A stretch of 64,000 bases of DNA from Setaria digitata (taxonomy: Eukaryota > Nematoda > Chromadorea > Rhabditida > Setariidae): the NCBI GenBank assembly GCA_003640385.1, contig RCAB01000122.1, forward strand, positions 62,001-126,000, in the 5' to 3' direction. This document shows, piece after piece, positions 39,766 through 51,400 of this stretch. The number at the start of each line of letters is the position of its first letter. The stretch's first letter is position 1. Under the pieces are notes generated by a model. It was not told the DNA's origin, did no database searches, and saw only the letters and a list, made by a program, of their open reading frames with translations. The position numbers and the translations under genes were made by a program.

Positions 39766-40597
39766 TATAGCAGCAATAATTAAATAATATATTTTATTTA
39801 CAAAGATAATTTGTAATCATTTAAGCATTGAATAAAAATCCATGCAAAATAGTTGTAATTGTAGTGGATGAAGTTTGGTTGACAAGCTGACAAGTTGACT
39901 GTGATGAGTGGAAATTAGTGAAATTCCCATCCAATGGGTCAGTAAAAGTGGTACCATCCACTGAGTGACCACATATATTTGATTCTTGAAAGAGGAGAAT
40001 TGATAGAATGTTTGAGTTTATTATTGGTTTGGAATTTCTTCTCAGTAGATTACCATCGGATAGCTTATCTTCATTGTAAACTTCTTCCATCACTTACCTG
40101 TTTCACCTCTTTCATTACCTACCTTCTCATTTCTCCTCAATATCTGCACTGCTCTTTCGTCGTTATTGCACTGGATTAATTGCTAATTCGAAACTTATTT
40201 CTTACCTTCTCCCCACATCATCTGTAAAATTAGAAGTGTAAACAAAAGTTATATCCAATATTTTCTAGTATATTGTTGACGCTTTCACTCTTTTAATGCA
40301 TAGTTGCTTTAATAAACATATTTTGCTTACTATTACCTTTTAAAGTTTTCAAAATTTTATTTTGAAATTTAAGCAGTGATATTGTTCGATTGCATTAAAA
40401 ACATTTATATCAATAAGAAAAAGAAATCCAATTCTATTGGTGAAAGGTTTTTATTTGACATTGACATTTAAGTATATTTATGAAATTACGAAACGGAAAA
40501 GTACGGAAAAACTTTGCGATACAATGATATTTAACTTTTCGAAAAAATCTCACAATTTATCAGTGAATTGAGTTCATCAAAATTTTAGCAATTTTGA
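39766..40597. promoter_or_regulatory. 5' flank of the Kunitz/lustrin gene, possible untranslated exons
   Basis: On the minus strand there are splice-like signals: an acceptor TTTTACAG followed by ATGATGTGGGGAGAAG/GTAAG near 40200-40222, and a donor GAAACAG/GTAAGTG near 40096-40110 at the end of a purine-rich segment. These fit untranslated 5' exons or an alternative start, but no coding continuity could be shown. Confidence 0.3.
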
Positions 40598-41111
40598 GAA
40601 TTTATCATTGAATTTGAGTATTTTCTGAATTTATCATTGAATTTGAGCATTTTCCGAATTTATCATTGAATTTGAGCATTTTCCGAATTTATCATTGAAT
40701 TTGAGCATTTTCCGAATTTATCATTGAATTTGAGCATTTTCCGAATTTATCATTGAATTTGAGCATTTTCCGAATTTATCATTGAATTTGAGCATTTTCC
40801 GAATTTATCATTGAATTTGAGCATTTTCCGAATTTATCATTGAATTTGAGCATTTTCCGAATTTATCATTGAATTTGAGCATTTTCCGAATTTATCATTG
40901 AATTTGAGCATTTTCCGAATTTATCATTGAATTTGAGCATTTTCCGAATTTATCATTGAATTTGAGCATTTTCCGAATTTATCATTGAATTTGAGCATTT
41001 TCCGAATTTATCATTGAATTTGAGCATTTTCCGAATTTATCATTGAATTTGAGCATTTTCCGAATTTATCATTGAATTTGAGCATTTTCCGAATTTATCA
41101 TTGAATTTGAG
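40598..41111. repeat. 29-bp minisatellite, 17 full copies plus a 21-base partial
   Basis: The unit begins GAATTTATCATTGAATTTGA and continues GCATTTTCC. The first copy reads GTATTTTCT and the later ones are almost identical to each other. Total length of 514 bases equals 17 x 29 plus 21. Because 29 is not divisible by 3 it is not a coding repeat. It lies about 0.8 kb upstream of the Kunitz/lustrin start codon. Confidence 0.97.
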
Positions 41112-41607
41112 TTCTGCTGAAATTGAATATCACTGCAATTCGTTAACGAAATGAAGATGAAAATATGAGAAGTATTGGTGAAGTGACGGAATGAAGTTCA
41201 TATAAATGTATGAATAACAAATATTTACTTTCGAAAACGATGCATAGAGGCATTAATTGCCGATGAAGTATTTACTATTTACTGAGCAAATATATTTGCA
41301 GCAAATTTAATATCATTCTATTTCATATTACTCCTCATGATATTATTTCGTATTTATTATTTCCAAAATATATTTATTTCGTGCATTAGACGGTATCATA
41401 ATTTCTCTTTTTGTGATAAAGATTTAATCAGCATTATTGTTACTTTTTTTTTTCTTTTGTGATAAAGAAATTTAATTTATATTTTTTTTGTTCATAAAAA
41501 ATCCGAAAGAATTTCAAAATTACCATTTATTTTTGACAATAGAAATATAATAAAATATTTTTTTTGTTCACATAACTGTGATAAGTTTGGTCATAACATT
41601 AATTATG

Positions 41608-41638
<31 letters not shown>

Positions 41639-44600
41639 CATTTTCTACGCTTGAGATAGATTAGTATCTTTCATTCAAATAATTCATCATAAACTAATTA
41701 AGTATGCAATCACTAAGTTGAACAAATAAAACAGCTTTACTTTTAATAACAAAACATTTTCATATTTTAAGAGACATCAAGCTTTGTATCAGTGAAATTT
41801 TACAAAACCATCAAAAATGTCTGTGATAATTTTTATGATAACATCAACTATGTTAGGAAAAAAAAAACTTTATAAATTAATTGTTCTAACTGCTGAATTA
41901 ATCACAAATAACAACAATATCAATTTCGCAGGATTAATTAAAAGGAAGTCTTCCCATCCTTAAGATCTAATCTAATTGTATTGAAATAATATCTACGGAC
42001 AATAATCTTTAAGCCTACTTCCAAAGTACAACATTTTGAACACAAAAAATTAGAGTTTTATCGAAAAATAAAAATTTTTATTTGATTTTTTCGGAAAACT
42101 TTATTTAAAATTCTATTTCTTCAGGCAATCCTCAACAAAATACAGTGAATTTGCATTCCAAAAACACAGGATTGTTGAAGTTAAACAATCTGGATACTAA
42201 AATATTTAGCAATGCAAAAAATTGCAATGAAATATTTTCAAATAGTGATGAAAATTAGACACAACTTAGCATGGTTAATACTAATACAAACGAACTTTAA
42301 TCTAGGTAAATTAAATTAATCAAAAAAATTTTGTTGCGTCACTTGCTAGAATTACAAGTTTTTTAGCTATAATTTCTTTTTTTTTTTTCGTGAAATAATT
42401 CCTTCTTCATTGATGTATTTTTCAAATACAAACAAATATAATTTATAATTTTAAAAAATTGCACTAAAAAGAAAGCAGTAGTTAATGAAAAAAAAATTAT
42501 TGCTAACAAAAAAGTACATAATGAATCAGAATAAATATAATGTAATGAAATGAAGAAAATATAAAGTGAAGGAAAAAAAAAAAAACACGAAAAAGGAGCA
42601 CAGAATGCACGCTGAAATGTACGTGAAAATTAACGCTATTTACGTCAAATGTATTTTTAACTTCAATTTCAGTGTTTTTTCTTTTTCTTTTCACTTTTAC
42701 TCTTGCACAAAAATGATCACCTTCGTTCCTGCCTCGAGTCAATAATTCTCGGAATCACCCTCAACTCCTGCTTTTCCGGATTTCTCCCTACTCACTGTTA
42801 CACATGTCTTTTCCGGATTTTTTCATGCTACACGTTCCCCTGATGATGGCACAGAGAAATACGTTTGATATGAATGTCTCGAAATAAATTCATGAGATTA
42901 TCCACTGTACTGAACTTACAGTAGCTAATGCTACTAATAAAATATGAAACAAATTGCAGCAGTGATAAATAGGTTGTTTCAGGAATGATCAGTATTGTTT
43001 AACTTTAGAACTTATTAAAACATACAAAATAGATGAGAAGAAAATTGAATTATTTGAAGGGTGCACTCATCTTGACCATCATTTTTCCTCACCGTGTCAA
43101 GGCAGGGATCCTGTACCTCCTGAATTGTCTGAGAAACATCAGAAGAGAATCGTCTGGGAAATACTAGAATATGAGAAGATAATAAGTTTCTTCATTAATA
43201 TTCATATCTCATATTCAAATAATGTCTTGCATAATCCCAGTCCACTTAAATAGTTCCTCATAACTTGAAAAAATAACTCGGAATAGACTTCTACGGATCA
43301 AACAAAATAAAAAAAGGAAAGGAAAATTTTTTTTTTCCACAAAAACATCATTACAATTGCAATGCCTAACATAAATCATAGCCAGAATAATGTAACGGGA
43401 TTGATAATTCCCGCGGATATCTCGTACAAAATTCATTTTACTGAAAACTAAATCCTCCAGTAATCTCAATAATTCTCAATTTCTCATTGACAAAAATAAA
43501 TATCAAAAAATAAAGCAAATAATTTCATGTTAAACTCCTCTTTAAAAAAAAATGCTTCGGGTTATTCAGGAAAAATTTAAATTTTACAATAAATACTCCT
43601 TTCCACAAATTATTGAAGTTGTAAGTCTTCAATGAAAAAAAAAAAAAAAAAAAAGAAAGTATGAATAAAAAAGAATGAGAAATTTTATTCTTACAGAAAG
43701 AAACATCACCCTAAATATCTGAGCATTTGTTATGTGCGCAATGGATATAACATGTCTTATCTTAAATTAAATTATAATCTTTACACTTACTATCCGTCAA
43801 TACTCAAACTTCTTTCATGATATAAGCAAATTATTCTACAGAAAAAATGCTGAATTTTTCAATTACAGATAGCTTGTCCTAAGAATAAGTGTGCAACTAT
43901 TGCACATAAAGAATTTCAGCATAAAATTACTGGAAAAGACGACAACATTTTGGGAAAAAAAAAGATACTCCTACATCAATAGTATGGCATCAAATCTTTC
44001 ACATAGTAAAAAAAATAAGGGGATATCGAAAAGTCATAAACACAGGAAAGAAATAGCAAAAACCTACAGAATCAAACAATTAATTCACTCATTAGACAAT
44101 ATATAACTCGTAATTTTCCAGAAATAATGGAATGAAGATATATTCTAATTGAAACAAATTTATGATTAATTTCGCAACAAGAATGAAATAAATCGATATT
44201 CTAACTAACACAGCTGTACCATATATTTTGAAACAATAAAGTATAAGGTATTTATTGCTTTCACAAGCAATGAAGATAATATAGCATTTTCACAAGTACA
44301 TCCCATTACTGCTATAGTGATCTGTGACGTTGAATAGAAAATTTCTGGAAAGAAGCTATGAAGATAAAATACCAGCTGATGGAGATTCAGACACGACTGG
44401 ATTATATGAATGTATGGAAATTTCAATTTACCCATCACTTCGACATTCTGAAATTGAGGTATTTCAAAAATCGCTTATTTGTTATAAAATTTCAAGGTAA
44501 AATTTTTTTACGTACTTTTAGCTTCATAAATTCTCAATTTCTTGGATTTAGCGGAAAGTCAATGGTTGGCAATCATACAACTCCCATCAGCCTTTTTGAA

Positions 44601-45060
44601 AACAGAAAAGGGAAAGGCGCTTGTGCATATATCTCTAGCATATTTCAAAACCACTGCAACGAAAGAATTAGCATCAAGCAACGTGATAATCAACAGATTA
44701 CGATTATCCAAGTTTATTGGTCCATAAGTACCTTTTCGATTATTAATCGGGTGCGCTAATTAACCTAGTGGTTTAGGTACCGATGACCTTTGTCGATTAA
44801 CAGTACCAACCGTTCAACTATGTATCTATTGGCAGGCCCACATTTGCTTGAATTTCATCATACATGGCTAAGTTAAAATATACAGTTTTGATACAAAAAA
44901 TTTGAAAAACTTCAAATTCAACTGGTAAATCAACCTTTTATTATAACATTTGGCGACTGCTCATTTCAGCTTGCTTTTGAGCAATTCTAAAAAAGAACCT
45001 GTTTAAAGCAGTATATTTTGTTTTTTTCATTCCGCAGTGATCTTTTATTTTAATGATAAG
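41112..45060. other. Intergenic stretch between the minisatellite and the gld-3-like gene
   Basis: About 3.9 kb of AT-rich DNA with an A run at 41611-41638 and other homopolymers (42360-42390, 42570, 43630-43660). Open frames here (for example 44358-44759 plus) show no domain signature and no supported splicing. It would contain the 3' UTR of the gld-3-like gene. Confidence 0.55.
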
Positions 45061-45260
45061 TTACACTCTTTTTTTAAAAGAAAAAAATTCCAATAAAATC
45101 CGTTGGCAACTATCAAATTTTGGAATAAGTAAAACTAGCGTTTTGCTTTGGATTTTTTCATCCTCGTTGGTACTTTTCTTTGCCATTTCTGCATATGATT
45201 TAGAACTAGCCTTATCATTTCCCGTATATTTTTCTAGTTCTTTCATCATTAACGCTGGTC
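45061..45260 (-). CDS. Alternative terminal coding exon of the gld-3-like gene
   Basis: A TTTTAG acceptor at 45261-45262 opens a 200-base exon that needs one base from the previous exon, exactly what the exon ending at 46031 supplies. It encodes 66 residues after the split codon (PALMMKELEKYTG, then SKSYAEMAKKS, ending KKRV) and stops at 45061. The motif SYAEMAKK resembles TYADITKR in the other terminal exon (45473-45669), suggesting either an alternative 3' end or a duplicated exon. Confidence 0.45.
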
Positions 45261-45472
45261 CTAAAATCTAATAAGCATTATCATGCGATATCTATTTTCT
45301 TCCACAATATATAGATTTTCCAGAAACGATTAAATTTACAAATTACAATTAGTCCTGAACTGAGCAAACCTTACAAGTCCAAATTCGATTTTTATGAGAT
45401 AATTCTGCATTCTGTCAAATACTATAAAATATATATGAACTGTAAACTGAACGTTAAATTCCAAAGTTATAA

Positions 45473-48400
45473 TTAAAATTCAAACGCGTGAAACGGACTA
45501 TTCAGCTGGTGTACACTTCGTGATGATTGTTCAGTTTTACTCCTTTGTGCCTCATCGATTACTACCATCACGTCGATTCGTTTCGTTATATCTGCATAAG
45601 TTTTAGTTTTAACCAACAATTTTGGTGGTGATGCCACATTAGCAACATTATTCGTTAGTTCTTCAGGCTCTGAAAGAGAACTAATAATAGTGATAGCTAT
45701 ATTTTGAAATGCAAAGGACGTCAAGTCATAATTTTTTGAAATCAGAAAAGGAAACAACACAGGAATGAAATAAAATAGCAACTTTGGCTTATAATAGTTG
45801 ATTCATAACAGTTAAATCGCTTATTTGCTCGAAATCTTAAGTTCTTATGAGGACAAAAAAAACATTTTTCGCTGTGCAGAAAGGCGAATCGCAGCACAAT
45901 TGAATATAATATAAAATTCCCAATATTTCATCTCAATTAAACTATTCATTTCGTTGCAGAATCAATTGCTTAGTGATTTGGAGCAGGAAAAAATCGAACA
46001 GTATGGAATTTAAAATGTGCATAAAAAGACCTTTCCTGAAATTACGATCATCGAACTTTTGATCACGGCCGGAGCTGTGCTGTTCTTGATGTAGAGGTGG
46101 ACATCGTTCCTCACGCCGATCACCTTTTCCTTTTTCTTCTAATTGTGCTCCGTTTACAAACTGTCGTTTCATACGCATAGGTGCTACGGTTCGATTAGTG
46201 AATCTCTTATTTCCACCATGACCCGATGATGACAAACTCCAGGTTGACTGAGAACGAGAAAACGTTGAGTAATAACCAGCAGAATGATTCGTTGACTGTC
46301 TGATTGTACGGCCACCACGTCCCATATCACTGAATCGTGACGAATTTTGGGTTATTCGCCCTCGGTACTACAAAGTATTGAAAACATAAAATCCATAAAA
46401 AAGTTAAAAAATTTTGAAATTTGAAAGTTCACAGTTCCTACCTAAATTTTGTAATATGCTCGTTATCAGAGAATCATCAATAAGCATATAACAACTTCTT
46501 TAATGTAATTAAAAGTTGAACTGTTCATACTTCAAAAGTGTCTATTGTGGCCTTGAAATAACATGCCTTCTAAATTCTCATTTACCTGAACCAACATAGT
46601 TTTAGGATTGTAAAAATCTCGTCCAGTGCATTTTAACTCACAGTTGTTCACAAAAAATATCAGCAGAACATATATGCATTCGATTAGTGAATTGCGATAT
46701 ACAAAGCCAATTTCAAGATGCATTATTGAAATTTAGTTGTCTCAAAAATTCCTTTAAATACTCACTTTTCTTGAAAAAACTTCACGTGTATTCGAGTGCG
46801 TATGAAATGGTGACGAATGTCGTGAATTTTCCCAAATGGTATTATCATGTGCTAAAAATCACCACATTCAAAGCGCCTAATCTGTAAGAGGGAAGAAAAA
46901 ACATTAAAACTTGTAAAATTCTGATTTAAAAAAAAAAAATTATAAATTTTACTTCTTCCTGCTTGCCGTTGCTTTCGATAACCATATGAATTGTCAATAT
47001 TAGCACTATTTTGATGTAATAATCTAAAAATAAATAATTAGTGGCAGTTGGAAATCTATTTATTTTTTAGGAAACTTCAAACTATCACCGATGTTGATTG
47101 GAATTGCGGGCAGTGTTGCCGCGTGAAACTGAATATGTTGGTTTGTTATTACGACCGTTAGATAAAGATAGGCGTACATCAGATGACGCTTCTCTTGTTT
47201 CTGAAGAAAAATTTTATACAATTTGAATAATTTGGAAATATTTATACCTGGAAATTTAAGAAAAAGTCGGCAAAGAAGAGAGCTTAGGACGATAGTCAAG
47301 GAAAAGTAACATGAAAAGAGTTAGACAATTATCATTTCACCTCAGAATTATTAGAATGGTTAGATATGTTAGCAATGATGAAAAAATAGCTACAGCCTTT
47401 CAAATAACTGATTTGGAAGCTACACATTTAATATAATATGTTTATAAAGTACTAATAGATTTAAATTTAGGCTGCTAGAAACAATTTGCTGAAATTTGAG
47501 AATGACAAAATATTAATAATAAATTAAAAAACTTAGTGACCTTTTATTGACATATCTTGTGGCATATCTCTAGTTATGTCTATATCATGGCGATACTCAT
47601 GAATATAATTCTGAAATGGTCAAAGTTTTCGTTTATAATCGTGTTATTTTGTTTCTGGTGACAGTTCTGGTGTAGAAGATACTTGTGAGCTCATTTAAAA
47701 GTTACCTGTGTTTTATCAATCCTGAATCTTCCATTATCACCAGAACTCAAAAGAATTATACTTTTCATATATGCAAGAGTAAGACCATAAGTAAAACCTC
47801 ATGGGTGAATGAAGATTTCAATGGAAGATTCTTTTTTGTTTGCCAAGTTTTTCCTTCTGAAGTAGGTTTTGAATTTTCAACGACTTCTGAAAGAAATATA
47901 TTAGAATACAATATTTAGATAAATACAAGAAAACACAACGCCATAAGACAATAATAACATAGCTTTCTAGATAATGTTTAAACATTGATTCCTCTTTGAA
48001 ACTCTTCAAATATATTAATAATATCAATAAATTAGAAATCATCAAAACTGTCTGTTATATTTATAGATTTCATTTAGATATAACCACCTGTGGATCTCGT
48101 AAATGTTGCTGAAATGGCCTTTTTGTCCCATACTCGAGGCATCCGCTCGAAGTAGTTGGCTGACTTTAATGCTGCCATTGTACCGGATGATTGAAACCAT
48201 TGCGGTGGACTATTTTGAAGCATGGCAGCAGCTACTGCTACTGTTGTGGAACCTGCAAATCACCAGCTTAACAGTACGACCGCTTTTAGAATATTTGTAA
48301 AAAAAAAAAAAAACTCAGAGGTCAGTGACATCTGCACAATATACTGCATCCACGCAGAGAGAAAACTTGCTCTTAGATCCTTTTAATGCTTTTAATTCAT

Positions 48401-51400
48401 AAAAATACGTCTTTTTTCTTTTAAAGGCTCTTGATATCAGTGGTCAGCTACCTTGTTCACTGATCAATGCATCGACAACATTAGCTCCAGAACTCATCAA
48501 ATCCTGCGACCGAGGAATAACTGGAAACCGTCGAGCACATGCAGACGTTTTTTCGGATAAGTGTTTCAACTCCGACACATTTTTTTCCAGAATGACATTA
48601 CACGTCGAATCATAACCAACTTTATTAGCGGCTATATCAAATTTGCATAATTGTGATTTTTCATTGAAATTGCGGTCAATCAATCCACTGTCAGTACGAT
48701 TATATTCAACCTGAAAAAATAAAAGAAAAGAAGAAAAAAAAACCAATGGTTCAAATAAAAAATCAAAACTTTAAAAAATAAAAATGAATTTATCGTTTCT
48801 TAAAGTTTGGAAAATAATCAGAGACCGAAAATAATCAGTCAAAAGATATGAGGAACCGAGAATGCTATGTGATACCTCCACACCACTCCATTAAACACCG
48901 CTTGCAGCGGTAGGAATTGCTATTGCAGATTGCTATTCTACAACTGAAATTGTTCTATATCGCCGAGTTCAAAAAAGTAGCTTTTAAACTTCATGAGCCA
49001 GGAAACGTGATCAACACACCTCATTGTGATGTGATACCATTAAAAGCTTCGAAAGCTTCAAACCGATCTCACAGAGATGCTGTAGATGCTGTAAAAACCA
49101 GAACTAAAATCTTGTTTTGACACATAATCACAACCTTTCGTGGAGAAGGTGCTTCGGATAACGGCCTTTCAGCATCATTAATCGGAATTATCCTAACATT
49201 TTTATCTTCATTCTGTCTAAACAAATCCATGAATTCTGGTACCGACATATTCACCCCATCTGCTGTATTTTGCTCCTGTAAAATACTTATTATTTCTCAG
49301 CATCACTGAAGGAATACCATGCCAGGTTATAAGAAAATTTTATGCGCAAGGGCGCACTCGCCACTAACTTTTGATGCAGTTGATGGCGGCGTGCCTGAAA
49401 ACCTTATCGCTTCTTCTGCGGTCTCTCCCTGACCTGGAATCTTGTAAATGAATGAGAAGTTCTAATTTTTCACCGTAAACTTACGTAGTTAAACTTTAAG
49501 TATGAATGGAGACCTGAAGTAAGAAAAATTCATTAGCACAAAATAAGTTACTATAACAATATAGCCACTATTATTTTGAAAAGGACTTATACTAAAATTA
49601 TAGATTAGCTGACAAATTTACAATCTTCTACAGTCCTATAATCGAATTTTTCATAAGAACTGCCTTTATTTAAAATTTGTCACCAGTATCTTTCATAACT
49701 AATACGAAGCCCAAAAAAAATTTAAAAAAGTAAGTTTTAATTCTACAACATAATCTGTTCATTAAGAGACGTCGTTTTAGAACTGCAGAAATATAATGAA
49801 CAAATATTTAGATAATAAAGAGTCCATTGAAATGTCCTTAAGGGCTAATAAAATCCAAATAGTTTTTTTTTCTTTTCTTTTTTCAGGCTTCGCAACATTC
49901 CACTTATAAATGGCGAAAATTGAGGGAAATTTTGCATTTGGATAATATAAAATATTTGTGAATCATTGCTGTTGTGCTAATGCTAACTGCAAGAATAAAT
50001 TAACAATGGAGTATGACTTTTTTGAGGCTTGATCAGAAAAATTTTGCAACAAAGAAGTTTATACACGAAATATTTAATGCATCTTTACGCCAAGTTCCAA
50101 AAATAAGCAAAGTACATTTACTTGATAAATTTATATTATCTGCTGGTGTGTTTTCATTTTCGGGTGACTGTTGAACTTCTTCAAAAATATTTAAAGGCTC
50201 AGCAGCAGGTGAAGAAACGGGCAGTGATGATATTACTGAAACAAATGTAGTAATTAGTGTATTAAGAATCGGACACTAAAGATTCCTTAAATCAAATTTT
50301 TACAATTAACTAATTATGTTTGGTTAAGTGAGATAAGAATAAGAATTCATTACACGAATTGTATGTTGCCGTTAAAAAAAAAACTTGTTGTTTGTTCAAA
50401 TTTTCAGAATAAACTTTTGAAGAAAAAGAATTTAGTTAATAAAAGGCGCAATAAATACTAGAACTTCATCAACAGTTTGACTTACATCTGCTTGATCGTT
50501 TATCTTGTTTCAACTGGGGAGAAATTAACGATGAAGTTTTTACTAGCGAGTCTTTTGAACTCAAACTCTGAAAAATTGAATAAGTCTCCTATTGACAGAG
50601 CTATTAAAAAAAAAAAAAAAAAAAAAATTGAAATTCGAACAATTCAGGCCGTCTGTGATTCATAACTAAATGTTTTCCACGGAAAAATGGAACAAATAAA
50701 TATCTCACTTATCCTCCTCCTTCAATTATAGAAGCTGATAGATCCAAAATGAAAATTTTCTCATTTTCTAAGTAGCCTTCAGAAATCCTGCTAATTCAAT
50801 AGTTTAATCTTTGAACAATTTTAATACTTACTTCCGCGATAACCTGATTATTTTTAGCAATCAATGATTTGAAATCTCTCTCAAAGAAATCAAAGTCTTC
50901 TGTTACAACCATCGGCTCATCTTCCAATGAACTATTTCGAAGAAGTTGATGTCGCGTTGAATAAACGTTGGTTAGATTGTATTCTTCTGATTCAATTACC
51001 ACCATACTCTGCAATCATACTGGATATCACGTGAAAGAAGATTTAAAAACGAATAGCAGTGCATGATGACTTTTCCTGAAAGTCGCTTTTAATTAAAAGA
51101 ATTCCCAATTTTCTGTTTTAAGTGTACTCTTCCTTGACTCTGTTGAAAATACATATTGATATCTAAGTGGCTTTTTTTAAACTTGATTCATTATTTAATG
51201 CTAGATGTTATGTAAGAAATGAACAGGAACCCTTATGCTTTTTAGTTTTTTATTAAACGCACTCGTAAAGTATCATCTGCAGTTAATTTTTCGCCTTCTA
51301 AACGACTTTTTTTCATCATAATTGTCAAATCATGTTCCTGGTCGCGCAAGAATAATTCTCGGTTGGATGCATCAATCGGACAAAGTAAATCGTCATTCTC

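Noticed and set aside
40598..41111. Possible CRISPR-like array
   Set aside because: It is a head-to-tail minisatellite without unique spacers, in a eukaryotic genome.
44358..44759. Plus-strand 133-codon ORF
   Set aside because: It is the longest unexplained frame in the gene-poor stretch, but it shows no domain signature or splice signals, and chance frames of this size occur in 64 kb.
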